DNA from: Streptococcus sp. 29892
GTDB taxonomy: Bacteria; Bacillota; Bacilli; Lactobacillales; Streptococcaceae
Direction: 5' to 3'
Length of the DNA: 64,000 nucleotides
Assembly (NCBI RefSeq): GCF_032594935.1
Contig: NZ_CP118734.1
Location: forward strand, 772,001-836,000
This document shows positions 8,234-16,250 of this stretch, piece by piece. Positions within the stretch are counted from its first letter, which is position 1. Each line of letters begins with the position of its first letter. The translations under genes and the position numbers were made by a program. The notes beneath the pieces were generated by a model. That model saw only the letters and a program-made list of their open reading frames with translations. It was not told the DNA's origin and made no database searches.

Positions 8234-9355
8234 TTAATCCTCTTTAAATTCATTTTTTGCTAGGTTCATCTCTTGACGGCTATCGTCAATTGGAACGAGT
8301 ATTGGTTTACCACTTGGTTTTATTACGAGACCACCAAGTAGGTCGTTAAAGGTTTTCTTGCCAAGTAATTTTGTCATGGCAGTGATAGTGAGTAGTTTCT
8401 TTTCGTAAGGGTCAAATCCAGCTTCCATCACAGCTTGACTCACGGCAGTTTCATCTGAGTATTTACGAACAGAACGACCTTCAACCAGTTTGTATCCTGG
8501 GATAGGATATCCATCTGTTGCTTGATTTAATGCATAAGCTTTGATGTCGTTTGCCCATGAAATCAACAAGTCTAGCTTAGGTAAAATCTCTGCAATATCC
8601 CCGTTATCAAGAGTAGCTGGATTTGCAAACTCCATCTTGGCAAGAGCCAAATTATCCTCCGCACGTTTACGACAGACAGTCTTTAGTTTACAGAATTGGC
8701 AGTGTTTACCAGACTGCATATCCCCCTCACCTTTGAATGCAAGTTCAGCTTTTGGAGCGAGTTCATTTTCAGCCCATTCAAGCAACTCAGTCTTTTCTAT
8801 CTCAAAGGTAGATATGTTATGTTTTCGTGGTTGAAAGATGGTCATGGTGACTTTATCAAAATCATAAAGCCCATCAAACATCTCAAGAGCACCGAGGGCA
8901 TAACACATCATTTGTGGGTTATGGTCTGCATCAACTAGAACACCAAGTCCGTGCTTATAATCAATAACCTGAAGAAGTCCATCTGCCACAATAAGGCAAT
9001 CTCCAGTTCCAAATCCTTCAGGTACCCACTTAGAAAAGTCCAGTCGTTGTTCGATAAGAACTGTAGGGTCACGAGAGTAGCCTCTGGCTTTCTCGACTTG
9101 TTGCATGACATAGTTGCGGTATTCTTCAGCGCAATCCTGTATTTCATTGTTATAAAATGCTAAATCCTCAGTTGGATCACGCGTTTTCCTTCCTAGAGCT
9201 TTCTCGACTAGATAAGCACACAACTCGTGAGCATCCGTACCTTCAAGGGCAAACTCAGAGGTTACATCTGGCATATTTTCTGTTAACCGAACAGATGGTG
9301 GGCAGTTCAACCAACGATGTGATGCAGAAGCAGATAGAATGGCGTGGTTAGTCAT
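8234..9355 (-). CDS. DUF2800 protein, RecB/Cas4-like PD-(D/E)XK nuclease
   Basis: A 373-residue protein beginning MTNHAILSASASHRWLNCPP. This is the N-terminal SAS-x-W-x-CP motif of RecB/Cas4-type nucleases, which often contributes an iron-sulfur cysteine. The core has GTGDCLIV, then LLQVIDYKHGLGV (D-Y-K, catalytic D-x-K), and a later cysteine cluster HCQFCKLKTVCRKRAED that would complete a 4Fe-4S site with the first cysteine. It sits between the DUF2815 gene and a coiled-coil protein in the replication operon and likely processes DNA ends in phage replication or recombination. ATG 9355 overlaps the upstream stop, a typical coupled start; a longer frame exists from 9436. Confidence 0.82.
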   Translation of the reverse strand: MTNHAILSASASHRWLNCPPSVRLTENMPDVTSEFALEGTDAHELCAYLVEKALGRKTRDPTEDLAFYNNEIQDCAEEYRNYVMQQVEKARGYSRDPTVLIEQRLDFSKWVPEGFGTGDCLIVADGLLQVIDYKHGLGVLVDADHNPQMMCYALGALEMFDGLYDFDKVTMTIFQPRKHNISTFEIEKTELLEWAENELAPKAELAFKGEGDMQSGKHCQFCKLKTVCRKRAEDNLALAKMEFANPATLDNGDIAEILPKLDLLISWANDIKAYALNQATDGYPIPGYKLVEGRSVRKYSDETAVSQAVMEAGFDPYEKKLLTITAMTKLLGKKTFNDLLGGLVIKPSGKPILVPIDDSRQEMNLAKNEFKED

Positions 9356-9671
9356 TTCCAATCCCTCCAGCTTCTTCAAGGACTGCCGCAAAGTGTTTAG
9401 GGTCAAGAGCTGATAGAGAAGAAGCACCGTAAGCATTTAGAAGAGCACGAACTTCATTCTTAAATCCATCTTTAGCTTTAGTCGCAAGGACTGTACGGAC
9501 ATCCTCCAATTGAATTTCCTTTTGTGATTCATTTTTTGGTGGATTTGATTTAGGTACTGTTTGCTCCTCAGAAGAGAGGAGTTTCTTGAACTCGTCCACC
9601 AATCGAAGATAGTACTTTGCGGTTTCTTCCATATCATTAATTAGTCTATTCAGTTCTTTCATTTTGCTCAT
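9348..9671 (-). CDS. Phage protein with N-terminal coiled coil, hypothetical
   Basis: A 107-residue protein. Residues 1-35 (MKELNRLINDMEETAKYYL and following) are predicted coiled coil, followed by a polar linker. The C-terminal half (VRTVLATKAKDGFKNEVRALLNAYG) resembles the small helical domain found in phage proteins called Rrp5-like or hypothetical. It overlaps the next gene's start (8 bp) and the previous gene's stop, so it belongs to the same polycistronic unit. The function is unknown; a structural or recruiting role in the replication module is a guess from position. Confidence 0.6.
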   Translation of the reverse strand: MSKMKELNRLINDMEETAKYYLRLVDEFKKLLSSEEQTVPKSNPPKNESQKEIQLEDVRTVLATKAKDGFKNEVRALLNAYGASSLSALDPKHFAAVLEEAGGIGND

Positions 9672-9780
9672 TGTTTTCTTCCTCCTTTATCTTACGAGCG
9701 AGTTGCTTTGAAATGATGCTAATGGCAGTTAGAGTATCGACCAGTTCATCATTGTGATTCACAGTTATTTCTTGAGTCAT
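9646..9780 (-). CDS. Small first gene of the leftward replication operon (44 aa)
   Basis: Read leftward from ATG 9780, a 44-residue frame MTQEITVNHNDELVDTLTAI and on ends at TAG 9646-9648, overlapping the next gene by 26 bases. The upstream ribosome-binding site TAGGAGG is embedded in a hairpin-forming palindrome (9791-9806) that recurs elsewhere in the phage. The product is acidic and helical with no recognisable domain. Its coupling and the strong site suggest that it is real. Confidence 0.55.
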   Translation of the reverse strand: MTQEITVNHNDELVDTLTAISIISKQLARKIKEEENNEQNERTE

Positions 9781-9790
9781 TTTGTGACCT

Positions 9791-9906
9791 CCTATCTTAT
9801 TAGGTAGAGATGTGAACAGAAATTCTGGTTTTTATTAAAAATTTTTTGAATCGATGTATTTCATCTCTTACACCTATATAGGTAATACTGGGATGTAATT
9901 TTCCGC
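9791..9906 (-). promoter_or_regulatory. Copy A of composite phage control element, plus leader hairpin
   Basis: On the minus strand GCGGAAAA (9906-9899) is followed, exactly 23 nt from its first base, by the palindrome ACCTATATAGGT (9883-9872). GCGGAA-N17-ACCTAT has the spacing of a -35/-10 pair. Further down, the transcript passes through CTACCTAATAAGATAGGAGG (9806-9787), a near-palindrome that could fold and cover the ribosome-binding site of the 9780 gene. The same pieces recur at 10004 and 40865. The divergent stretch 9781-10087 has no other gene. Confidence 0.6.
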
Positions 9907-10003
9907 TTTTTTATAAAAAATTTTTATTTTGGCATAAAAGAAAATAATCTTCCTCTAGCTATATAAAGGAAGATTATTTTTTTTGAAAAAAATGTTATTA
10001 AGG

Positions 10004-10044
10004 GCGGAAAAATGAGTCGTAGTTCTACCTAATAAGGTAGGAGG
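10004..10044 (+). promoter_or_regulatory. Copy B of composite phage control element
   Basis: GCGGAAAA at 10004 and, exactly 23 nt later, ACCTAATAAGGT (10027-10038) inside the longer palindrome CTACCTAATAAGGTAG, followed directly by GAGG. It faces rightward 44 bases before the primase gene. Identical geometry to copies A and C suggests a shared promoter or operator, recognised by the same factor. Confidence 0.65.
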
Positions 10045-10087
10045 GAAAAAACTCCACATATCATTAATTACATTTGGAGGGTACATA

Positions 10088-12373
10088 ATGCAATTTACCT
10101 TATCTTATTCTGGACAGACTGGGGTTCAGACAACCACGGTTTATCCCAATCAAGTAACTATTACTGATGAAATATCGCTACAAACTGTTGCGAAATTCGA
10201 CCATGTGGCAGGGCAGTTTTTAAACAATACACGCTCAAATACCAATTTCGTCAAGTCGGACGTTTTGGTCATGGATATTGATAATCACCACACTGAAAAT
10301 CCAGATGAGTGGATAACTATAGAGAGATTAAAAGAAATCTTTGCGGATTATAACTTTGCCTTGGTAACTAGTCGAAGTCACATGCAGGCTAAGGCAGGAA
10401 AAGCTCCAAGACCAAAATTTCATATTTACTTCCAAATCAATGAGGTAACTGATAAAGATGTCTACGTAGCTATGAAGGAAGAACTCTGTAATCAGTACAA
10501 GTTTTTTGATGATCATGCCAAGGATGCGGCACGTTTCTTCTTTGGAAATCCAAATGCACAGGTTATATGGCATGATTCATGGCTAACTATTGATGAAGAT
10601 TTGTTTCAAGTTGTTTCTATTGAAGACGAGGAAGATTTCGATGCAGACTTCTATACTCCTCCAAGTGGACCAATCCAGCAAGGGAGTCGTAATTCAACGA
10701 TGTCTGTATTTGCAGCTAAGATTGTCAAACGGTTAGGCGTGACCCAAGAAGCAAGGGATGGCTTTGATGAACAAGCTGAAAAGTGTGAACCACCATTGGA
10801 TAAAGCGGAGTTAGATACCATATGGGGCAGTGCAGTACGTTTCTACAATAAAACCATTAAAAGTTCTGAAGGTTATGTTTCACCAGAACAGTTTAATCGA
10901 GAAACACTGAGACCAGATGACTACTCCGATGTCGGTGAAGCAGGAGTATTGGCTCGTGAGTATTGTGACAAATTAGCTTATACCAATGCGACAGATTATC
11001 TCTATTACGATGGAACGCATTGGCGTGAGAACAAGCAGTTGGCATTAGGGGCAGTTGTACACTTTACTGATGAACAACTTGCTGAAGCGAATGCACTCTT
11101 GGAATCTGCAGAGAAGCAACTTCAGTCTTCAGGTATTGATGAATTGACCATTAAGGCTGGTGGAAAGCGACTAGAAAATGCAGTCGAAACTCCACTTCAG
11201 TTGAAATATTTAAAAGCCTATCTAGCAGCTAAAGAGTTTCATAAATTTGTTATGAAACATCGTGACTATAAGAATTTGATGGCTGTCTATAATACAGCTA
11301 AACCAATGCTTTCAGTAGAATTGTCAGAATTAGATAGTGATGACTTATTACTCAATACGCCAGAGGCTACCTATGATTTACGAAAAGGAATAAATGGGTC
11401 ACAAGAACACAATCCTGAAGATTATATAACTAAAATGACAGCAGTCTCTCCTAGTGATCAGGGTATGGGATTATGGCAGGAAACTTTAGCTACCTTTTTC
11501 TGTAATGACCAAGAATTAATTGATTATGTTCAAGAAATTATTGGTATGGCGGCAATCGGTAAGGTCTATCAGGAACATATGATTATTGCCTATGGAGGCG
11601 GAGCGAACGGCAAGTCTACTTTTTGGAATACCATTGCTCGTGTGCTAGGTAGCTATTCAGGTAAATTATCTGCGGATGCTTTAACGATGTCAAACAAGCG
11701 AAATGTCAGTCCTGAGCTTGCTGAGCTTAAAGGGAAACGTCTGGTCATTGCTTCTGAGATGGCAGAAGGGATGAGACTCAATACAGCTGTTGTTAAGCAG
11801 ATTACCTCAACAGATGAAATCCAAGCTGAGAAAAAGTACAAGGATCCTTTTCACTTCGTGCCATCACATACGCTGGTTCTTTATACCAACCATCTGCCTA
11901 AAGTAGGAGCGAACGATGATGGAACTTGGCGACGTTTGGTTGTTATTCCCTTTAATGCCAAAATCACTGGTCGCTCTGACATCAAAAACTTTGCGGACCA
12001 TTTGTATGACAATGCAGCACCAGCAATTTTGTCTTGGATTATCGAAGGTGCAGAAAAAGCTATCAAAGCGAACTTTAAAACAAAAGTACCAACTGCGGTA
12101 TCTTCTTCCGTCAAAGCCTATCGTGAGGCCAATGATTGGTTAGGACACTTCCTTAGTGAGTGTTGTCAAGTTGGTGATCAGTTGACAGAAAAATCAGGAG
12201 AACTATACAGTCAGTATCGTGCTTATTGCGCCAAGAACATGGAGTACACACGCAGTACGACCGATTTTTATTCTGCTCTTGATCAGGCAGGGTTTAAGCG
12301 AAAACGGACAAGTAAAGGTAACTTCATTCTTGGTTTGAAATTGGTTGATGATGACTATGATTTCTTAGATTAA
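10088..12373 (+). CDS. Phage primase-helicase, P4/D5 type (Prim-Pol plus SF3 helicase)
   Basis: A 761-residue replication protein. The N-terminal third carries a primase-polymerase-like segment (VLVMDIDNHH near residue 57, then PRPKFHIYFQ). The middle shows the D5 N-terminal type region (DYLYYDGTHWRENK). The C-terminal half is a superfamily 3 helicase with Walker A GGGANGKST near residues 504-512, an SEMAEG Walker B-like block and a YTNHLPKVGANDDGTWRRL sensor region, then a winged-helix tail. It is expected to unwind and prime phage DNA for the family A polymerase encoded across the divergent promoter. TTGGAGGG precedes ATG 10088. Confidence 0.9.
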   Translation: MQFTLSYSGQTGVQTTTVYPNQVTITDEISLQTVAKFDHVAGQFLNNTRSNTNFVKSDVLVMDIDNHHTENPDEWITIERLKEIFADYNFALVTSRSHMQAKAGKAPRPKFHIYFQINEVTDKDVYVAMKEELCNQYKFFDDHAKDAARFFFGNPNAQVIWHDSWLTIDEDLFQVVSIEDEEDFDADFYTPPSGPIQQGSRNSTMSVFAAKIVKRLGVTQEARDGFDEQAEKCEPPLDKAELDTIWGSAVRFYNKTIKSSEGYVSPEQFNRETLRPDDYSDVGEAGVLAREYCDKLAYTNATDYLYYDGTHWRENKQLALGAVVHFTDEQLAEANALLESAEKQLQSSGIDELTIKAGGKRLENAVETPLQLKYLKAYLAAKEFHKFVMKHRDYKNLMAVYNTAKPMLSVELSELDSDDLLLNTPEATYDLRKGINGSQEHNPEDYITKMTAVSPSDQGMGLWQETLATFFCNDQELIDYVQEIIGMAAIGKVYQEHMIIAYGGGANGKSTFWNTIARVLGSYSGKLSADALTMSNKRNVSPELAELKGKRLVIASEMAEGMRLNTAVVKQITSTDEIQAEKKYKDPFHFVPSHTLVLYTNHLPKVGANDDGTWRRLVVIPFNAKITGRSDIKNFADHLYDNAAPAILSWIIEGAEKAIKANFKTKVPTAVSSSVKAYREANDWLGHFLSECCQVGDQLTEKSGELYSQYRAYCAKNMEYTRSTTDFYSALDQAGFKRKRTSKGNFILGLKLVDDDYDFLD

Positions 12374-12657
12374 TGACCAACATTTTTAGCCACCTTACCT
12401 CCACAAGAGAGGTGATGGACTATTTTAGGTGTGTAGGTCGTTGACTGAATGGTTGGAACTTATTTTGAGTGAGGTTTCAGATAAATGATTAAAACGACCA
12501 GCATGAGTGACATTTTTTGATTTTGTGTAGGTCTATTATGGTCTTTTCTAAAACTATCCTATAAGCAAAAATTACTATAAAAAAAGCCTATAAGAGGAGT
12601 TTTGGAAATGACTGCACTAGACCTACACACTTCAATTTGATGAAAGGATTTAGAACG
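12374..12657 (+). other. Gene-free stretch with repeated GTGTAGGTC motifs
   Basis: No credible gene. GTGTAGGTC occurs at about 12430 and 12525, and its inverted copy GACCTACAC at about 12615. The last two form a roughly 11-bp inverted repeat (TGTGTAGGTCT / AGACCTACACA) about 90 bases apart. A small hairpin (CACCTTACCTC / GAGAGGTGATGG) lies near 12395-12423. This may be a protein-binding or origin region next to the primase gene; no function is shown. Confidence 0.4.
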
Positions 12658-12939
12658 ATGAGAGAAAAGTACGTTGAGCAAGCTTTGGTGAAATCTGTGA
12701 AAGCTAGAGGAGGCATTTGTCCTAAGTGGGTATCACCATCTTTTTCTGGTGTGCCAGACAGGTTGGTATTTTTACCCAATGGCAAGTTTGGCTTGGTGGA
12801 AGTAAAAGCTCCTAACCAAAAGCCAAGGATGTTGCAAGTGTCAAGGCATAAACTGTTCGAGCGGTTAGGTTTCAAGGTTTATGTGATTGACCGAATTGAG
12901 ATGATTGGAGAGGTGCTAGATGAAATTGACATTACATAA
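12658..12939 (+). CDS. VRR-NUC domain nuclease
   Basis: A 93-residue protein consisting of a single VRR-NUC fold. EQALVKSVKARGG is the N-terminal helix with its catalytic Glu, GVPDRLVFLPNGKFGLVEVKAPN contains the PD and E-x-K catalytic residues, and the end (RHKLFERLGFKVYVI) is the typical closing strand. Phages often encode this nuclease beside a SNF2 helicase, and the two genes overlap by 20 bases here. It may resolve branched DNA in replication or recombination. ATG 12658 has AAGGA ten bases upstream; an ATG at 12640 is possible. The family call is secure; the phage role is inferred. Confidence 0.85.
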   Translation: MREKYVEQALVKSVKARGGICPKWVSPSFSGVPDRLVFLPNGKFGLVEVKAPNQKPRMLQVSRHKLFERLGFKVYVIDRIEMIGEVLDEIDIT

Positions 12940-14296
12940 CTATCAGGTAGTCGCCAAGGACTTCATCATAGCTCACCCTTATGCAGCAGTCATCCTAGAC
13001 ATGGGGATGGGAAAGACAGCTACAACCTTGTCTGCGGTGAATGAGCTGATGTTTGATAGGTTTGAAGTCACTAAAGTTTTGGTTATTGCCCCACTTCGAG
13101 TCGCAAATACGGTTTGGAGTGATGAGATTGAGCAATGGGCGGAGTTGCGTCACTTGCGTTATTCGAAAATTGTTGGAACACCAAAGCAACGAAAAGTAGC
13201 TCTCCAGAAAGATGCGGATATCTATATCGTCAATCGTGAAAATCTCCCTTGGTTGGTGGAACAATGTAGTCCCTATTTCAAGTGGGATATGGTAGTGATT
13301 GATGAATTGAGTTCTTTCAAGTCTTGGCAGTCCAAGCGTTTCAAAGCCTTCATGGCTATGCGACCTTACATGAAACGTATCGTTGGTTTGACAGGAACTC
13401 CAAGCTCAAATGGACTGATGGACTTGTTCGCAGAGTTTAAAGTCATTGACGGAGGTGAACGTCTTGGTCGGTTCATCGGTGAGTTTCGTAGTCGCTACTT
13501 TGAAGAAGGTCGTCGCAATGGAAACATTGTTTATGAATACATCCCTATGGATTATGCGGAGTGTCAAATTCAAGACAAGATTAGTGATATTACCATTTCC
13601 ATGAAAGCCCTAGACTATTTGGATATGCCTGAATTGATTTCAACCAAGAAACTGGTGCGTATGTCAGAAAAGGAAAAAGAAAAATACAGTCAGTTTAAGA
13701 AAGAGTATGTATTGTCAGAGTTAGACGGACTAGAAGTAACTGCCGCAAATGCTGCAAGCCTGACGAACAAGTTAGTTCAGTTGTCCAATGGAGCTGTATA
13801 TTCTGATGATCATACGGTTGTGGCATTACATGAACAAAAACTAGATGCCCTTGAAGATATCCTTGAATCCGCAAATGGAGAACCTGTCTTAGTTGCCTAT
13901 TGGTTCAAACATGACTTAGCTCGGATTATTGGACGTTTAGAAAAACTCAAGGTAAAGAGTCGGTTGTTGAAAACAGAAGAAGATATTCGTGAATGGAACA
14001 AGGGAAATGTCCCAGTTGGCTTACTTCATCCAGCTGGAGCTGGTCATGGGTTGAACCTCCAAAAAGGCGGCCACCACTTGGTCTGGTTTGGATTAACATG
14101 GTCTTTGGAATTATACCAACAAACCAATGCACGCCTTTGGCGTCAAGGCCAGGAGGCTGAGACAGTTGTTATTCAACACATTGTGACTGAAGGAACGATT
14201 GATGAGGAAATCCTGAAGGCACTAGAAAACAAAGATGCACAACAAGAACGGCTAATTGAAGCTGTTAAAGCACAAGTAGGAGGGGCAGATGGATAA
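12920..14296 (+). CDS. SNF2-family DEAD/DEAH helicase (phage replication/recombination)
   Basis: A 458-residue SF2 helicase of compact phage type. The motifs run in order: Q-like LHNYQVVAKDFI at the start, Walker A ILDMGMGKTATTLS near residues 30-40, LVIAPLRVANTVW (Ia), VIDELSSFK (DE-box with DELS), GLTGTPSSNGLMDLFAEF (III), and in the second lobe a GLNLQKGGHHLVWFG block and QTNARLWRQGQ (VI, with the arginine finger). It overlaps VRR-NUC upstream and the regulator downstream (8 bp), so the three are translationally coupled. It likely remodels or unwinds DNA with VRR-NUC. All motifs look intact. Confidence 0.9.
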   Translation: MKLTLHNYQVVAKDFIIAHPYAAVILDMGMGKTATTLSAVNELMFDRFEVTKVLVIAPLRVANTVWSDEIEQWAELRHLRYSKIVGTPKQRKVALQKDADIYIVNRENLPWLVEQCSPYFKWDMVVIDELSSFKSWQSKRFKAFMAMRPYMKRIVGLTGTPSSNGLMDLFAEFKVIDGGERLGRFIGEFRSRYFEEGRRNGNIVYEYIPMDYAECQIQDKISDITISMKALDYLDMPELISTKKLVRMSEKEKEKYSQFKKEYVLSELDGLEVTAANAASLTNKLVQLSNGAVYSDDHTVVALHEQKLDALEDILESANGEPVLVAYWFKHDLARIIGRLEKLKVKSRLLKTEEDIREWNKGNVPVGLLHPAGAGHGLNLQKGGHHLVWFGLTWSLELYQQTNARLWRQGQEAETVVIQHIVTEGTIDEEILKALENKDAQQERLIEAVKAQVGGADG

Positions 14297-14765
14297 GGCA
14301 GAGCACATACTGACGAATTACAATGAACTCAAAAGTGACTTGGATATGTTAAAGTATCGTTTGGAACATTTCAAACCAGTGACAGAAAATGAGGTTATTG
14401 GTTCACTCGTTTTTGAAAAATCTGATGAGCCTAGAGTTAAAAGTTCACCTACCAATCAAAGGTCAGAGATGATTGCACTGAATTTTCGAGAGAAGATGAT
14501 TCAGGAAAATGAGGAACAATTGGCGGATTTATCGCAACGGTATATCCGATTGGCTAATGACCTTGATAATTTTGAGATGGCTTTAAAATTTCTTAAGGGA
14601 GATTTATATGATTTTGCGCAATCCATGCTTAAGATAGATAGTAATTGGGATAGCTTGATGAGAGAGTTTCATATTAGCCGAAGTACTGTTAGAAATTGGC
14701 GACGTAAGGTCTTAGACCATGTTAGGGAAGTGTATATGAAAATGGGATTTTCTTTGGAAAAGTAA
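14289..14765 (+). CDS. Phage transcriptional regulator, sigma-like / ArpU-DUF1492 type
   Basis: A 158-residue protein with a helical N-terminal two thirds and a C-terminal helix-turn-helix (NWDSLMREFHISRSTVRNWRR). This architecture matches the late-gene regulators (ArpU/DUF1492-like) that sit at the end of the early operon in Gram-positive phages. It overlaps the SNF2 gene by eight bases. Directly after its stop begins an array of nine 11-bp TGACCT units, an obvious candidate for its own binding site ahead of the downstream genes. The assignment as late activator is inferred from family and position. Confidence 0.7.
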   Translation: MDKAEHILTNYNELKSDLDMLKYRLEHFKPVTENEVIGSLVFEKSDEPRVKSSPTNQRSEMIALNFREKMIQENEEQLADLSQRYIRLANDLDNFEMALKFLKGDLYDFAQSMLKIDSNWDSLMREFHISRSTVRNWRRKVLDHVREVYMKMGFSLEK

Positions 14766-14861
14766 CCTCTCCCTGACCTAACATTGACCTCCCCTTGACC
14801 TACCAGTAACCTCCCTCTGACCTCCCCCTGCACTAAGTGTGACCTAACATTGACCTCACTT
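14763..14861 (+). repeat. Nine tandem 11-bp TGACCT units
   Basis: TGACCT or a close variant starts at 14763 (TAACCT), 14774, 14785, 14796, 14807 (TAACCT), 14818, 14829 (TGCACT), 14840 and 14851, exactly every 11 bp. Units two and eight are identical (TGACCTAACAT). One helical turn per unit puts every site on the same DNA face. The array overlaps the end of the regulator gene and lies upstream of a -10-like TAGAAT at 14877. Confidence 0.85.
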
Positions 14862-14914
14862 TGTCAAAATTTGTGGTAGAATTGTAAGTGTCAAAAAAGA
14901 TAAAAAATACTCAG

Positions 14915-14987
14915 AAATGACTGGATATATCTCCTTTTTAGAGTTAATATGTACACAACAAAAGAAGAGGAGAACAATACCATGACA
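14915..14987 (+). repeat. Duplicated leader/promoter region, copy 1
   Basis: About 73 bp nearly identical to 20742-20814: AAATGACTGGATATA, CTCCTTT, TAGAGTTAATATGTACACAA, and AGAAGAGGAGAACAA before the ATG. It ends at the first codons of the small gene at 14982, so it carries that gene's ribosome-binding site and probably its promoter. Unlike copy 2 it has the TGACCT array just upstream. Confidence 0.75.
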
Positions 14988-15164
14988 AAGCGTCAACAAG
15001 AAAAACTCAATGCCCTTTTAACAGAAATTGCAAAAGAAGAACTTTTTGTAGAAACCTTGGAAAAACGTTGGAGCGACAATCTAGACTTCTACGATGTTTC
15101 GGTATGGGGTATCAAAAGAGCATTGGAGAGAGCCTACGAAGCAGGCCAAAAATCAGTAAAATAA
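14982..15164 (+). CDS. Small phage protein, DUF6900-like (60 aa)
   Basis: A 60-residue protein MTKRQQEKLNALLTEIAK with the C-terminal motif DFYDVSVWGIKRALERAYEAGQ, which I associate with the small DUF6900-type domain of phages and ICEs. The longer frame from 14949 reads back through the GAGGAGA ribosome-binding site, so ATG 14982 is the start. It is preceded by the duplicated leader and followed by a terminator, so it can be a single-gene transcript. No function is known. The domain name is recalled from the motif and should be treated as tentative. Confidence 0.65.
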   Translation: MTKRQQEKLNALLTEIAKEELFVETLEKRWSDNLDFYDVSVWGIKRALERAYEAGQKSVK

Positions 15165-15166
15165 AG

Positions 15167-15198
15167 TAAAGCCTAGCCTCATAAAGGTTGGGCTTTTT
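15167..15198 (+). terminator. Rho-independent terminator before metK
   Basis: Stem AAAGCCTAGCCT / AGGTTGGGCTTT with loop CATAA and a short T-run. It lies directly between the DUF6900-like gene and metK and ends 14 bases before the metK ATG, so it could attenuate readthrough. Confidence 0.65.
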
Positions 15199-15211
15199 GC
15201 GTGGAGGAATT

Positions 15212-16249
15212 ATGATTATTTCTAGTGAACAAGTTTCAGTTGGACACCCAGATAAAATCTGTGATCAGATTTCAGATGCCATTTTGACGGAGTGTCTCAA
15301 GTTTGACAAATCAAGTCGAGTGGCAGTTGAGACCTTAATCAAAGATACCCAGGTTATAGTAGCTGGTGAAATTTCGACAAGACATTACTTTAATCTCGAG
15401 AACATTGTTCGTCGGGTTGTCGAGCCACTTGGTATGAAGAATGTTCGGGTAACTAACCTACTTGGACTCCAAAGTTCTGATATTGCCCAAGGTGTTGATA
15501 ATGGTGGTGCTGGTGACCAAGGAATGATGTTTGGTTATGCGACTGATGAAACACCTGAGTACCTCCCACTGCCTTATGTTCTAGCAACTCGAGTCCTTGA
15601 GAAACTGATGTCACTTGGTCACCCCTTACTTGGAAAGGACGCTAAAGCTCAGGTTTCCTACGACTATGAGAAGAAACGAATTGATACCTTCTTAGTTTCC
15701 ATACAACATACCGAAACGGCTGACCTTGCCAAAGTAAAGCGAATTGTGACAGAAGCCATGATGTCAGTAGCACTTCGTTACCGTCAGAATCTAGATTTCA
15801 AAGTTCTAGTCAATCCAACTGGTCGTTTCGTACTTGGTGGTTCATTGGCGGATGCAGGAGTTACTAGTCGAAAAATTGTGGCAGATACATATGGTGGTTT
15901 CGCACATCATGGCGGAGGTGCTTTCTCTGGAAAAGACCCAAGCAAGGTGGACAGATCCGGTGCCTACATGGCACGAAAGATTGCTAAGGATATTGTTCGA
16001 GAAGGGTATGCGAAACGATGTGAAGTACAATTAGCCTATGCCATTGGAGTTGCAGAACCTGTGTCGGTATATGTAGAAACCTTTGGAACCAGTCGCTACA
16101 CCTCAACACAACTGGAAGGAATGATTCGTGAACGCTACGACTTGACCCCACAAGGTATCATTAAGGAACTTCATCTCTTAAATGTAGACTACACCAAAAC
16201 ATCTTGCTTTGGGCATTTCACAAAAGCCTATCTTCCTTGGGAGAAGTAA
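15212..16249 (+). CDS. metK: Phage-encoded S-adenosylmethionine synthetase
   Basis: A 345-residue MetK, shorter than the roughly 395-residue cellular enzyme. Visible signatures are GHPDKICDQISDAI (ATP/Met binding, with the Mg Asp), GAGDQGMMFGYATDET (core loop), and DTYGGFAHHGGGAFSGKDPSKVDRS (the P-loop-like glycine block with catalytic Lys and Asp). It converts methionine and ATP to SAM. It is followed within a few genes by a beta-class DNA methyltransferase and a C5 methyltransferase, so the obvious role is to feed phage DNA methylation, and perhaps overcome host SAM limits. GTGGAGG before ATG 15212 decides the start over TTG 15188. The active site looks complete. Confidence 0.92.
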   Translation: MIISSEQVSVGHPDKICDQISDAILTECLKFDKSSRVAVETLIKDTQVIVAGEISTRHYFNLENIVRRVVEPLGMKNVRVTNLLGLQSSDIAQGVDNGGAGDQGMMFGYATDETPEYLPLPYVLATRVLEKLMSLGHPLLGKDAKAQVSYDYEKKRIDTFLVSIQHTETADLAKVKRIVTEAMMSVALRYRQNLDFKVLVNPTGRFVLGGSLADAGVTSRKIVADTYGGFAHHGGGAFSGKDPSKVDRSGAYMARKIAKDIVREGYAKRCEVQLAYAIGVAEPVSVYVETFGTSRYTSTQLEGMIRERYDLTPQGIIKELHLLNVDYTKTSCFGHFTKAYLPWEK

Positions 16250-16250
16250 G

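Noticed and set aside
14763-14861. CRISPR-like array
   Set aside because: The units are 11 bp without spacers, and no cas genes are nearby.
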